This document shows positions 51,654 through 61,159 of a stretch of DNA of 64,000 bases, one piece after another. The stretch lies in contig NZ_JACFYF010000001.1 in the NCBI RefSeq assembly GCF_014050145.1, forward strand, positions 806,001-870,000, in the 5' to 3' direction. The stretch's first letter is position 1; each line of letters starts with the position of its first letter. The notes beneath the pieces were generated by a model. That model searched no databases. It saw only the letters and a list, made by a program, of their open reading frames with translations, and had not been told where the DNA came from. The position numbers and the translations under genes were made by a program. Source of the DNA: Vibrio marinisediminis (lineage in GTDB: Bacteria; Pseudomonadota; Gammaproteobacteria; Enterobacterales; Vibrionaceae).

Positions 51654-52715
51654 TTACTGTTGAACAACCTTAGGCAACAGGAACACACCGTTAGGGTTGA
51701 TGGTTAAGTAGGCATGGTCAGCGTAGCTGGCATCAAATTGAGATGAGTTAAGTTGTAATAGCAATTCATGCCCTTGCCATTGCACAACGACCTCATACAT
51801 AGATCCCATGTAAGCAATGCTGGTAACCTGGCATTGTTGACAAGGTTCACCATCTTCAGCCAACAAAATCGCTTCAGGGCGAACACCAATTTCGTACTCA
51901 CCGGCATCAATACCAGCAACGTTATCTTTTGCCGCTTTTAGCAGGTAGCCGTGAATGTCAATCTGTTCACCATCAAAGTGACCCGTGAACATATTTGCTT
52001 CACCCATAAAGTTAGCCATAAACATCGACGCAGGATGTTGGTATAACTCTGTTGGTGTGCCTTGCTGCATGATGTCACCATCTTTCATTACAATAACCGT
52101 ATCAGAAACCGCAAAGGCTTCGGCTTGGTCATGCGTTACGTACAGCGAGGTAATATTGAAGCGTTGTTGCAGTTCACGAATCGTTTCACGCATATTACGG
52201 CGTAAGTTGGCATCGAGGTTACTTAACGGCTCATCAAACAGCAGAACCTTAGGTTTCAAAACGAGAGCGCGAGCCAATGCCACACGTTGCTGCTGACCAC
52301 CAGAAATCTGGTCGACATAGCGTTCGCCAAAACCTTCTAAATCAACCAGCTTTAGCGCATCATCCACACGCTGGTTAATTTCAGCTTTATCCATACCCAA
52401 CATTTTCAAGCCATAGCCCACGTTGCCCGCTAACGACATGTGAGGGAACAAAGCGTATGACTGAAACACCATACAAATATCACGGTGTTGGATTGAGGTA
52501 TTGGTGACATCTTCGCCATCAATGAAGATCTGACCGCTAGACGGTTTTTCAAGCCCTGCCACCAAACGCAGCACGGTTGTTTTACCACAGCCCGAAGGAC
52601 CTAATAGTGTGACTAGCGAGCCTTTTTTAATCTCAAGGTCTAGATTGCCGATAACGGTCTTATCACCAAAGCGCTTGCAGACATTTTTAAGGACTACAAA
52701 GTTTTCATTTTCCAT
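51654..52715 (-). CDS. afuC: ABC transporter ATPase, AfuC-like
   Basis: The product is 353 residues and energises the importer encoded just upstream. Walker A is [11 protein letters not shown] (near 38-48), the Q-loop [11 protein letters not shown], the signature [15 protein letters not shown], Walker [13 protein letters not shown] and the switch His in [10 protein letters not shown]. The C-terminal about 110 residues form a TOBE-like regulatory domain ([13 protein letters not shown]). Sequence family is that of ferric and polyamine ATPases (FbpC/PotA), but gene context with uhpABC points to sugar-phosphate transport as for the AfuABC system. The symbol is by context. It follows the permease gene with an 18-bp gap. 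Confidence 0.8.
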   Translation of the reverse strand: MENENFVVLKNVCKRFGDKTVIGNLDLEIKKGSLVTLLGPSGCGKTTVLRLVAGLEKPSSGQIFIDGEDVTNTSIQHRDICMVFQSYALFPHMSLAGNVGYGLKMLGMDKAEINQRVDDALKLVDLEGFGERYVDQISGGQQQRVALARALVLKPKVLLFDEPLSNLDANLRRNMRETIRELQQRFNITSLYVTHDQAEAFAVSDTVIVMKDGDIMQQGTPTELYQHPASMFMANFMGEANMFTGHFDGEQIDIHGYLLKAAKDNVAGIDAGEYEIGVRPEAILLAEDGEPCQQCQVTSIAYMGSMYEVVVQWQGHELLLQLNSSQFDASYADHAYLTINPNGVFLLPKVVQQ

Positions 52716-52733
52716 GAGTTATTTCTCCAATTA

Positions 52734-54818
52734 CTACTCTTGGTTATTGGCTTTGGAACGCGAGACGCGCGCTTCACCGACAAGAAAATCAAAAATTAAG
52801 ATAATGGCTAACATCACTACAATCAGGATTGAGCCATAAGCGATAGCGACACCATATTCGCCATCTTCAACACGGTTTAGAATGTACGAAGTTGCCACTC
52901 GAGTTTCAGGTGTAACCAAGAAAATGATCGCACTTACAGTAGTCATTGCACGTACAAAGCTGAATACCAAGGTCGATAAAATCGCCGGGCGTAGCAGGGG
53001 CAGCAGAATGTGCGTAATGGTTTTGAGTGAGTTGGCTCTTAAGCTCAACGACGCTTCATCTAACGCTTTATCTAGTTGTCCTAGACCTGCAATACCTGAA
53101 CGAATACCTACAGGGACATTTCGCATCACCATTGAAATAACCACAATGGCTGCCGTACCTGTGAGGTAAATTGGCGCATCGTTAAACGCTAAGATGTATG
53201 ACACACCAGCAACCGTGCCTGGTACGGCAAAACAGAGCATAGTGGCAAACTCAATCACTTTTTTGCCGTGGAACTGTTGGCGAACAACGATATAAGCAAT
53301 CAACAAACCGAAGAAGGCAGTGAGAGGTGCGGCTACACCTGCGTAAATCATGGTGGTGATCAGTGATGGCCAAGCGCCTTCGCTAAAACCGTTACCAAAT
53401 AGGTTTAGGTAGTTAGCGAACGTTAGGCTGTAATCGACACCCCAGTTAACGGTAAAGCTACCGAAGAAAATGCTTCCGTATAGCAGTACGTTAAACGCCA
53501 TCCAGAAGTACAAGAGAGCAGAGACACCATGCTTCAATGAAGGTGGTAGAGGCTGAACATCACCACGGTAAGATTTACCAGAGATGGTTACGTACGAGCG
53601 TTTACCAATCCACAAATACTGCACGACAAAGATCGCCAGTGAGAACAAGAGTAAAACCGCGCCCAACGTACTTGCTGATGCGTAATCAAGCTGTGCGCCC
53701 GCAATGTAGAAGTAGATCTGCGTAGCGAGTACGTCAAAGCTACCACCAAGAACTAACGGGTTACTAAAGTCAGCCAGAGATTGAACGAAAATGATCAAGA
53801 AGCTGTTGGCTAACGCTGGCTTAAGCAGCGGCATAACGATTTTGAAGAATGTCTGGTAGCGATTGGCACGCAGGGTGTAAGACGCTTCTTCTAGTGATGG
53901 ATGCAGTGACTTCATTGCACCATCCAAAATCATGAAAGACATTGGCGCAAAAGCAAGAACTTGAGCTAGCCAAATACCAGTAAAACCATATAACCAGTTG
54001 GTTTGCTGTAGTCCGAACCAATCAACCATTAATTCAGTAATGTAACCAGAACGACCCAGCATTAACGTAACGCCTAAGCCGACAACAAACGGTGGCGTGA
54101 CGATAGGTAAAATGGAGAAAATACGCGCAATAAACGCACTTCTTTCTGCTATACGCGTGGTGTAAATGGCGAAGATCAAACCGAAGAACGTTGCACCAAT
54201 ACCAACCGCGACCCCTAACCCAACAGAGTTAAAAATGATCTGGATGATATGCGAGTGACTGAGTATTTCTAAAAATTGCCAAGCAACAAAATTACCCATC
54301 TCATCTTGAAACATAGGTACAAAGATGGCGAAGCTTGGATAGATAATAAAGACAGTAATGAGTAGAACAATACTGATCAGAGAGCCAATGACAAAAACAT
54401 CACCGCCTAGAAATTCTAAGCGAGCGAAGGCTAACGTCATCACAGCACCGAGCGTGAGGAATAGCGCGATGGTCGCATAACCCATACCTTGCTCGGTATA
54501 CCAAGATGAGGCAACCACAAACAGCATACAAAATGCAGAATAACCGATATCAAATTGATGACGCTTTTTGGCGTATTTGTTTTGTGCTTTTAACGGACGC
54601 ACCAATAAAACGGCAGGTAAGGCGAACCATAACCACGAAATATTAAAATTGCTCCAACCCATTGCGGCGCGAAACTCATCAGATGTTGAGTCAAGTAAGC
54701 CGTAGTCAAGAGCAAAAACGGGAAGAAGGATGAAAGCTACTACTAAGCTCACTACCCAGTAAAACACTGGATCGCGCTTAGTAGATTCTGGGCTAATGTG
54801 CGCGGTGAGTTCGTTCAT
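52734..54818 (-). CDS. afuB: ABC transporter permease, fused double-size, AfuB-like
   Basis: The product is 694 residues and contains two permease halves in one chain, each with the EAA-type cytosolic loop that contacts the ATPase (EEASYTLRANRYQTFFKIVM and DEASLSLRANSLKTITHILL). Some 12-14 membrane helices are seen, with an N-terminal extension of about four helices. Such fused permeases are typical of the ferric-type (FbpB) family and of AfuB. It lies between the binding-protein and ATPase genes on the same strand. The substrate is inferred from the neighbouring uhp genes to be hexose phosphate. The symbol is by context. Confidence 0.8.
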   Translation of the reverse strand: MNELTAHISPESTKRDPVFYWVVSLVVAFILLPVFALDYGLLDSTSDEFRAAMGWSNFNISWLWFALPAVLLVRPLKAQNKYAKKRHQFDIGYSAFCMLFVVASSWYTEQGMGYATIALFLTLGAVMTLAFARLEFLGGDVFVIGSLISIVLLITVFIIYPSFAIFVPMFQDEMGNFVAWQFLEILSHSHIIQIIFNSVGLGVAVGIGATFFGLIFAIYTTRIAERSAFIARIFSILPIVTPPFVVGLGVTLMLGRSGYITELMVDWFGLQQTNWLYGFTGIWLAQVLAFAPMSFMILDGAMKSLHPSLEEASYTLRANRYQTFFKIVMPLLKPALANSFLIIFVQSLADFSNPLVLGGSFDVLATQIYFYIAGAQLDYASASTLGAVLLLFSLAIFVVQYLWIGKRSYVTISGKSYRGDVQPLPPSLKHGVSALLYFWMAFNVLLYGSIFFGSFTVNWGVDYSLTFANYLNLFGNGFSEGAWPSLITTMIYAGVAAPLTAFFGLLIAYIVVRQQFHGKKVIEFATMLCFAVPGTVAGVSYILAFNDAPIYLTGTAAIVVISMVMRNVPVGIRSGIAGLGQLDKALDEASLSLRANSLKTITHILLPLLRPAILSTLVFSFVRAMTTVSAIIFLVTPETRVATSYILNRVEDGEYGVAIAYGSILIVVMLAIILIFDFLVGEARVSRSKANNQE

Positions 54819-54881
54819 AATAATTACCTAGATTCATGAGCGAGGAGGGTGATGACGAGTGCCATCACCCAAACAGTTGGA

Positions 54882-55919
54882 TTATTTACCCATCTTGACG
54901 ACGTTAACCCACTTGTTGATCAAGCGTTTACGTTCGTCTGAAGAGCCGTATTTATCCATGTCGTAGTTGATGAGTTCTAGTGTTTTTGGATCCAGCGCAT
55001 TCGGTGACTGTTCCGCTGTTGTATTGGTTAAGATTTGGAATGATTTACCTTTCTTCCAAGCCGTTTCTTGACCTTCTTTAGACAATACGAAGTCTAAGAA
55101 TTTTTGAGCATTTTCTAGGTTACGCGCACCTTTGATGATACTTACGCCACCAATCTCGTAGCCAGTACCTTCACAAGGTGAGATCAGCTCAAGAGGTGCT
55201 CCTTTAGATTGCTCTAGAGAGTAGTCATGTAAGAAACCAATACCGATAGCGATTTCGCCACGAGCAGAGTTGCGAGATGGAGTTACACCAGATTTAGTGT
55301 ATTGAGAAACGTTTTTGTCTAGCTCTTTAAAGTATTTGAATGCTTTGTCTTCGTCCCAAAGCTGAATAAAGGTAGCTAGAGCAGTGTACGCAGTACCTGA
55401 GCTTTGAGGATCTGAAATTTGGATTTCACCAGCGTATTCAGGCTTAGTTAGGTCGCTCCAGCAGCGAGGGATTTCTAGCCCTTTTTCTGCAAGGCGGTCT
55501 TTGTTAACACCAAAACCTAAAATACCCATGTAAACCGCTGATGAGTAGTTACCTTTGCGTTTCGCAGGGTCTTTGAAGTCATCCATGATGAATTCAAGTT
55601 GAGGAGATTGGTAAGCTTGCAGTAGATCCATCTCACCACCTTGAGATTGAGGATCAAGTGTGCCGCCGTACCAAACGTCTGCACGTGGGTTCTTTTTCTC
55701 AGCGTCAATTTTCGCCAAAGTACTGCCTGAACCATTACGAACAAACGATGTTTTTACATCGTATTTTTCTGAGAAAGCTTTTGTTGCTGCTTCACACATC
55801 GCGTTAGTCGCACTACAGTAAACGACCAAACGACCTTCAGCCATTGCTTGAGGTGCAGCCATTGTAGCGGCACCCAAGATGCAAGCTGAGAGTAAGCTGC
55901 GTTTTGTTCTAACTTTCAT
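54882..55919 (-). CDS. afuA: ABC transporter solute-binding protein, AfuA-like
   Basis: The product is about 345 residues from ATG 55917-55919, with GAGGA 6 bases upstream and a signal peptide (RSLLSACILGAATMAAPQAMA). It has the ferric-binding-protein-like fold (RLVVYCSATNAMCEAATKAF, KNPRADVWYGGTLDPQSQGG), but I see no paired Tyr as in FbpA iron sites around the corresponding ligand region (SGVTPSRNSARGEIAIGIGF). In Actinobacillus and Citrobacter, AfuA proteins once called ferric-binding were shown to bind glucose- and fructose-phosphates and lie next to uhp genes, as here. The hexose-phosphate role is thus inferred from family and context. The open frame upstream of the chosen start is not needed. 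Confidence 0.82.
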   Translation of the reverse strand: MKVRTKRSLLSACILGAATMAAPQAMAEGRLVVYCSATNAMCEAATKAFSEKYDVKTSFVRNGSGSTLAKIDAEKKNPRADVWYGGTLDPQSQGGEMDLLQAYQSPQLEFIMDDFKDPAKRKGNYSSAVYMGILGFGVNKDRLAEKGLEIPRCWSDLTKPEYAGEIQISDPQSSGTAYTALATFIQLWDEDKAFKYFKELDKNVSQYTKSGVTPSRNSARGEIAIGIGFLHDYSLEQSKGAPLELISPCEGTGYEIGGVSIIKGARNLENAQKFLDFVLSKEGQETAWKKGKSFQILTNTTAEQSPNALDPKTLELINYDMDKYGSSDERKRLINKWVNVVKMGK

Positions 55920-55997
55920 GGTATATCCTCTTGTTGTTTCCAACTGTAGGGTTGGTAAGTCCTTGCGGTATAAAACAACGAGAGGGAACTTATAAAG

Positions 55998-57299
55998 TTA
56001 GGTTATGGCTATCCCTGCCCGTTGTTGAGCTTTAACAAAGGGCAGGATTAATAGCCCTATCAATGCTGCTGAGAGCGTGATAACACTGAAAAATCCTTCC
56101 CAGTTAAACTGGTCGATAATAAGTGCGAGAGGGTATCCCGCCAGCGCCGCGCCGATGTAAGCAAATAAGCCAACAAAGCCTGTCGCTGTGCCTGCTGCGT
56201 CTTTGTGCGAACACTCTGCAGCGGCCATTCCTATCATCATCTGTGGGCCAAAGACGAAAAATCCAATGGCAAAAAAACAGCCCGACAGAATAATGAAATT
56301 GTCCAGTGGGGTGAGCCATAGAGCGGCTACCGAGAGAAAGATCCCCAAAGCGAACAACAAAATCATTGGTGCGCGGTTGCCGTGGAAAAACTTATCCGAT
56401 CCCCAGCCTCCAAATAGTGAGCCGAGAAATCCACCCACTTCAAACATTGCTACTGCACCATTTGCGCTTAACAGTTCATACTCGTGGCGCTGTGTGAGGT
56501 ATAAGTTGCCCCAATCGTTTATGGCGATGCGAACCACGTAAACCAGCAAATAGGAGCTGCATAACAGCCAGATGTATTTATTACCCAGTACATATGTTTT
56601 GACGATTTGCCAAAACGCTAACCCTTGACCTTCAGCCTCGTGGACTTTTTCTAATTGGTCATTGCGCCATTCGCCTACCGTTGGCAACCCCATTGAGCTG
56701 GGTTTATCTCTAAGGCGAAAGCAGAGTATGACACCGACAACGATTGCTAAAATTCCTGGCAAGATGAACCCAAAACGCCATCCCCAGGTCATTGCAGCAA
56801 AACCAATACTTATTGGTATCAAAGCGCCACTCAAGTTGTGGCAAGTGTTCCAAATTGACCACCAAAATCCGCGCTCAGAGCGTGAGTACCAACTGGTCAA
56901 CAACTTGGCACATGGCGGCCATCCCCATCCTTGAAAAAATGCGTTTAGAGTCCACAACAAGGCAAACGCAAACAGGGACGAACTTAAACCAAAAGCAATG
57001 TTGATAATGCCGGTAAAAATCAGCCCAAGCCCCATAAAGTAAGCAGGCTTGGTCTGGTCACTTACCATACCTGAGAGAAACTTTGACACGCCATAAGTGA
57101 TGTAAAACAGCGTCCCCAAAATACCAATATCTGATGTCTGTAAACCTAAGTCGCTGATCATGCTAGGCATCGCAAAATTCAGGCTTTTGCGAGTGAAATA
57201 GAAAACGCCATAACCGAGATACATCACCATCATTAAATGAAGGCGCCAGTAACGATAGATTTCATCAGTTTGCTTTGGGTCTGTAGGTGCTGTTAACAC
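55998..57299 (-). CDS. uhpC: Hexose-phosphate sensor/antiporter-like MFS protein UhpC
   Basis: The product is about 433 residues of the organophosphate:phosphate antiporter family. Twelve membrane helices, the signature FYFTRKSLNFAMPSMISDLG near the first loop and WGWPPCAKLLTSWYSRSERG are visible. In E. coli, UhpC senses external glucose 6-phosphate and controls UhpB. The best start is GTG 57297-57299, because AAGGAG lies 8 bases upstream. A longer reading from a TTG 12 codons earlier lacks a ribosome site. It lies between uhpB and the ABC genes. No separate uhpT is present in the window, so whether this protein also transports is open. Confidence 0.88.
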   Translation of the reverse strand: MLTAPTDPKQTDEIYRYWRLHLMMVMYLGYGVFYFTRKSLNFAMPSMISDLGLQTSDIGILGTLFYITYGVSKFLSGMVSDQTKPAYFMGLGLIFTGIINIAFGLSSSLFAFALLWTLNAFFQGWGWPPCAKLLTSWYSRSERGFWWSIWNTCHNLSGALIPISIGFAAMTWGWRFGFILPGILAIVVGVILCFRLRDKPSSMGLPTVGEWRNDQLEKVHEAEGQGLAFWQIVKTYVLGNKYIWLLCSSYLLVYVVRIAINDWGNLYLTQRHEYELLSANGAVAMFEVGGFLGSLFGGWGSDKFFHGNRAPMILLFALGIFLSVAALWLTPLDNFIILSGCFFAIGFFVFGPQMMIGMAAAECSHKDAAGTATGFVGLFAYIGAALAGYPLALIIDQFNWEGFFSVITLSAALIGLLILPFVKAQQRAGIAIT

Positions 57300-57372
57300 G
57301 GGCTCCTCTCCTTGGCACGAAAGAATGGTAACCAACTCATAACTGGAATGAATTGGACGGTTTTATATATCA

Positions 57373-57389
57373 CTAGGAAATTTTCCTAG
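57373..57389. promoter_or_regulatory. 17-bp palindrome before uhpC, candidate UhpA site
   Basis: CTAGGAAA (57373-57380), centre T and TTTCCTAG (57382-57389) are perfect arms. They overlap the uhpB stop codon and lie 74-90 bp upstream of the uhpC start. A NarL/FixJ-type regulator such as UhpA could bind here to activate uhpC and the ABC genes. This is inference from position and symmetry. Confidence 0.45.
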
Positions 57390-58990
57390 ATTGGCAGGGG
57401 TGTTTTGTGTTTTGTGGGTAAGTTAACAATTATTCGGCTGCCCAGGTGGTTAGAGTGAATCGTAATGGTGCCACCGAGAGCACTAATTCGTTCTTCAATT
57501 CCTCTTAACCCTTGACCACGTAAACGCCAGTTTTGTGGCAAGCCTACGCCGTTGTCACGCAGCTCTAAACTGAAGCGGTCACCAGGGACTAGTGATAGCT
57601 GAACCTGTGTGGCTTTTGAATGCTTGCAGGTGTTGTTCAGCAGTTCTTGCACTATTCGGTATAGCGTTACTGCCGTGATGTCATCGAGTCGCTCTGCGAA
57701 AATACCGAAGTTGAGGCTAAAATCGATATCACGCTCGGTAAACTTCATTTCTGCGACTAACTGCCGAATGGCGCTTTCCAGCCCGAGTTCGTCCAGTGCA
57801 TGAGGGCGAAGCTGTTTAAGCAGTTGTTTGGTGGAGCTATGAATGCGCAGTGCCAGTTCGTTGGTGGTATCGGCAATATTGATTTGCTGTTCATCTTTGG
57901 CTAAACGTTTGGTCAACATGGCTTGGATCTGAATAGCGGTAATATTTTGTCCAATTTCATCGTGGAGCTCTCGGGCAACGGATTTTCGAATATCCTCTTC
58001 TACATGCACAAGCTGCCTAGCGAGCTGCTGTTTGTTTGCTAACTCTCGTTCTAAATCGAGGTTAGCCTGATGCAGCTTTTGTGCAAGGAAGTATTGGCGA
58101 CTAATAGCAATACCTAACCCCAGCCCAATGAGTGCTTGGGTTGAAATAAAGGTTTGCAGCTCTAAATCACTGTCAAACGATCCCGTTACTTGGCGTGCGG
58201 TCGCCAGTAAAATACTGTTCATTACACTGGCAAGTACACCACCTTGCCAGCCATAGCGATACGCCATGAAGATATTAGGCAACAAAAAGATCAGCAGTGC
58301 CAATGGCTTCATTTGATCGAGTAGGGTGAGCTCGGTCACCAAACCAATCGCAAAGAAGAGCAGGCACCACACCAATGCAGAGCCACGTAACGTCACTTCT
58401 TGGTGGATCAATGTTGGTGTGAGAGGTTGCCAAACTTGACGCAGTAAATAGTCATAGACGAGATAGAAAAACGGAGCCAACAAGATGCCGCCAGTCAACG
58501 CTGCTATGCCGCCTTGAAGTGCATACAGTGAATTCAAACCGACGGGTTTGGTTAAAAACAGCAACGTTAAGCCGCAGATAATGGCATAACTAACCGCAAG
58601 CCCAGATAAGGCAAGTAGACGCTGCCAATAGATTTTTAATGGTCGCCATATACGCTGAAAAACAACAGCAGTCGCGTGATTGAAACAGGCAAATAGCACC
58701 AATAAATAGCTGTAAAACGGTTCAGACGTGAGCTGAATTAACCCGCAAATCAAGAGTATTTCGGCAATGGTAAACCATGGCCACAATTTTCGAGTGGTGA
58801 GTGTATAGACAGCGAGTTTAAAACCGGTGGGTAGCAATAGCCCTGCCAGCAAAACATCGGGTGCGAGATAGAGGCTAATATTCCATAGGCAAAACCAGCT
58901 TATAACGTAGCCGACGATAGCAAAAGTATAACTAAAGCCATGAGTCAGGATCAGCTTGGGAATATGTCGCCGCCGCGCAAGTTCACTCAT
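57386..58990 (-). CDS. uhpB: Sensor histidine kinase UhpB
   Basis: The product is 534 residues. The first about 290 residues contain eight or more membrane helices of the MASE1 type. The cytosolic part has a HisKA_3 dimerisation helix with the phospho-acceptor His in ARELHDEIGQNITAI (near residue 340). The HATPase domain has ELLNNTCKHSKATQ and DNGVGLPQ, followed by GQGLRGIEERISALGG. In E. coli, UhpB receives the signal from UhpC and phosphorylates UhpA. The start overlaps uhpA by four bases, so the two are translationally coupled. Length and order match uhpB. Confidence 0.9.
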   Translation of the reverse strand: MSELARRRHIPKLILTHGFSYTFAIVGYVISWFCLWNISLYLAPDVLLAGLLLPTGFKLAVYTLTTRKLWPWFTIAEILLICGLIQLTSEPFYSYLLVLFACFNHATAVVFQRIWRPLKIYWQRLLALSGLAVSYAIICGLTLLFLTKPVGLNSLYALQGGIAALTGGILLAPFFYLVYDYLLRQVWQPLTPTLIHQEVTLRGSALVWCLLFFAIGLVTELTLLDQMKPLALLIFLLPNIFMAYRYGWQGGVLASVMNSILLATARQVTGSFDSDLELQTFISTQALIGLGLGIAISRQYFLAQKLHQANLDLERELANKQQLARQLVHVEEDIRKSVARELHDEIGQNITAIQIQAMLTKRLAKDEQQINIADTTNELALRIHSSTKQLLKQLRPHALDELGLESAIRQLVAEMKFTERDIDFSLNFGIFAERLDDITAVTLYRIVQELLNNTCKHSKATQVQLSLVPGDRFSLELRDNGVGLPQNWRLRGQGLRGIEERISALGGTITIHSNHLGSRIIVNLPTKHKTPLPI

Positions 58991-59622
58991 ACCGTCTCTT
59001 CGCCAAGCAATTTATGCTGCAGAGCAAAACGGATCAGATCAACGTTGTTGGACAGATTGAGCTTGCTGAGGATATTAGCTCGGTGCACATGAATGGTTTT
59101 GTGGCTAATCGAAAGGTGGTTGCCAATCTCTTTAACATCTTGCCCTTGGATTAGGTGATCAAACACTTCGCGCTCGCGTTTTGTTAGCTCGTCAAGTACT
59201 GAAGGCGCAGATGAGGCATTGCTTAAATTGACTAAAGCGTCGGTACAAAGGTAGCGATCGCCAGCGGCTACTTTGCGGATCGCGGTGACTAATTCACCGG
59301 GACCACAGCGTTTAGATAAGTAGCCGTATGCGCCAACGTCAATGGCTTTGCTGACGAAAGAAGCCGAATCATAAATGCTGAGCATGATGGCTTTTAAATT
59401 AGGCTGCTTTTTGCGAAGTTTTTCTAACAGTACCAAACCGCTTTCATCAGGCATTGAGATATCAATTACCGCGACGTCGATATTTGATACCGATAAGACT
59501 CGGTAGGCTTCGCGTGCATTATCAAATTCACTATGAATCTGGATGTCAGGCTCACAAGATAATAATTGTGCAAAACCTGAACGAACCATGATGTGGTCAT
59601 CAATAAGAGAAACAGAAATCAT
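58987..59622 (-). CDS. uhpA: Response regulator UhpA, NarL/FixJ family
   Basis: The product is 211 residues. The receiver domain (about 1-120) has the acidic pair in LIDDHIMVRSG, the phospho-acceptor Asp in VAVIDISMPDESG, the switch Ser/Thr in AIMLSIYDSAS and YLSKRCGPGE. The C-terminal LuxR-type helix-turn-helix is LTKREREVFDHLIQGQDVKE followed by IGNHLSISHKTIHVHRANIL. It activates sugar-phosphate uptake genes when phosphorylated by UhpB. The gene is the first of the cluster. A 2-bp-bulged inverted repeat at 59753-59772 lies upstream. Confidence 0.9.
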   Translation of the reverse strand: MISVSLIDDHIMVRSGFAQLLSCEPDIQIHSEFDNAREAYRVLSVSNIDVAVIDISMPDESGLVLLEKLRKKQPNLKAIMLSIYDSASFVSKAIDVGAYGYLSKRCGPGELVTAIRKVAAGDRYLCTDALVNLSNASSAPSVLDELTKREREVFDHLIQGQDVKEIGNHLSISHKTIHVHRANILSKLNLSNNVDLIRFALQHKLLGEETV

Positions 59623-59974
59623 AATGCTATCCTTGAATTAACAAGTGATGATTGCAAATCCCGCGATACGTTTCAAAATCAGAGCATAACTCTGTGATTA
59701 CGGTCTCTTATTAGTGGGTATAATTAACTGACTGATTTTTAGGGAAAAGCTACCAACTCACCAAGGTGTTGGTTTAATGACCAAGTCTGCTAGTCACGTG
59801 ATTCCATTCTGGTTTTCACAAAATAGTGTTGGCTTGGGGCAAATGTTCTATCTATGGTTTTTTCGCTTCGACTCCAGTTGAGGAGCGCGTTAATGGATCA
59901 CTCATCATCTAACTGCTACGTAATGGCAAACATGAGCAGCTCGATGATGATGAGGTTGAAAGGTAAGTGAAGAC
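59623..59974. other. Intergenic region upstream of uhpA
   Basis: This 352-bp stretch should contain the uhpA promoter. CCAA-ct-CACC (59753-59762) and GGTG-TTGG (59765-59772) form an imperfect inverted repeat. TTTTAGGGAAAAG near 59737 resembles half of the uhpB/uhpC palindrome. A 25-codon plus-strand frame at 59893 is described separately. Confidence 0.4.
59893..59970 (+). CDS. Possible 25-residue small protein
   Basis: The ATG at 59893 has GAGGAG about 7 bases upstream, and the frame ends at TGA 59968-59970. The peptide is rich in Met and Ser (SSSNCYVMANMSSSMMMRLK) and has no membrane segment. The ribosome site is strong, but no homology can be shown and the composition is odd. It converges with the MFS gene at 59975. 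Confidence 0.25.
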   Translation: MDHSSSNCYVMANMSSSMMMRLKGK

Positions 59975-61159
59975 TTACGCTTGCTGCGGTTCAGGGCAGT
60001 TGAAACCGCGTAAAATGTTGGAGTAGGTGATCGCTGCAAATAAAAGAATCACCAAAGAGAGATGCCAAGCTTGGCTTAACCCCAGTTGCACCAAAAGCAT
60101 ACTTACGATTGATGAGACAACCATTTGTCCACCGCCTGACATGGCGGCAGCGGCTCCGGCATGTTTACGATACGGTTGCATCACCATCGCCTGCGCAGTC
60201 GGTATGGCAATGCCGTTGCCAAAAATCATCAGCAGTTGACCAAGCATTAAAAACAGAGGCTCAACGGGACAGAAAAATAGCCAAACAGCGGCGCTTATAT
60301 GCAGAACGGGTGTCCACAATAGCATCTTCTTTGTGCCAATAATTGGGCGAATTCGATTACACAGGCTGGTACCACCGAGCATCCCCAAAGCTGGAATAAC
60401 CGCCCACATAGCATATTCGTCGGACGTCATGCCTATCTGGTTTTGCATGATAAACGGCATCACTGACACGGTGGTGATCATCAAACTAAAATTTAGCCAG
60501 CCGATACTGGCAAAACTCATAAAATAACGTGAAGTGACAAGATCACGGTATTGTAGCAACATCTTGGTTGGTGAGGGTACTGGTGAGCGCTGTGCAAGCG
60601 TTTCTTTGAACCTGAGGGCGATCACTATCCAAGCTAAAGAGACGTAACCAAGTAGAGAGATAAAAACCATTCCCCAGCCAAAGTGGAAATTGATAAAACC
60701 ACCAATAACAGGGGCGACTAATGGGGTAAAAGAGGCTGCCATCGCAATGTAAGACATTGCAGTAGGGAGATCAGGACCATTGAAGCGATCTCGGGTTGAT
60801 GCGCGAGCGAGGACAGCGCAGCAGCCAGTACCTAGACCTTGCAAAAATCGTCCAGCCACCATACCAGTGAATGAGTCGCTCATAAAAATGATCAACATAA
60901 GCCCAAGCATGGCAATAAATAGACCTATCAGTAAGACAACTTTACGCCCAAGCGCATCTGAAATTGGACCGTATAGAAACTGTGACGGTCCAAAACCGAG
61001 TAAGTAAATACTGACCAGTAGTTGAGCTTGGTCGAGAGAGATAGTGAAGTCTTTCGCTATCCATGGTAGCGAGGGAAAAACCAACCCCATACTGAGTTGC
61101 CCGACACTAATGATCAGGCAAGCCAGTAAAATAGTTTTAAACTCGAATGGCTTACTCAC
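59975..61159 (-). CDS. MFS exporter, Bcr/EmrD-like
   Basis: The product is 394 residues with twelve membrane helices. Family motifs are GPISDALGRKVVLLIGLFIA (loop 2-3) and the drug:H+ antiporter motif C region ASFTPLVAPVIGGFINFHFG. The gene layout places it in the 12-helix Bcr/CflA-EmrD group, which exports drugs or metabolites such as sulfonamides, bicyclomycin or small peptides. The ATG overlaps the stop of the upstream recombinase-like gene by four bases, so both are translated together. The substrate is unknown. Confidence 0.85.
   Translation of the reverse strand: MSKPFEFKTILLACLIISVGQLSMGLVFPSLPWIAKDFTISLDQAQLLVSIYLLGFGPSQFLYGPISDALGRKVVLLIGLFIAMLGLMLIIFMSDSFTGMVAGRFLQGLGTGCCAVLARASTRDRFNGPDLPTAMSYIAMAASFTPLVAPVIGGFINFHFGWGMVFISLLGYVSLAWIVIALRFKETLAQRSPVPSPTKMLLQYRDLVTSRYFMSFASIGWLNFSLMITTVSVMPFIMQNQIGMTSDEYAMWAVIPALGMLGGTSLCNRIRPIIGTKKMLLWTPVLHISAAVWLFFCPVEPLFLMLGQLLMIFGNGIAIPTAQAMVMQPYRKHAGAAAAMSGGGQMVVSSIVSMLLVQLGLSQAWHLSLVILLFAAITYSNILRGFNCPEPQQA

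Noticed and set aside
51654-55919. Ferric iron ABC transporter (fbpABC)
   Set aside because: The fold family fits, but placement inside the uhp cluster, lack of an evident Tyr pair in the binding protein and no Fur-like site upstream favour the AfuABC reading.
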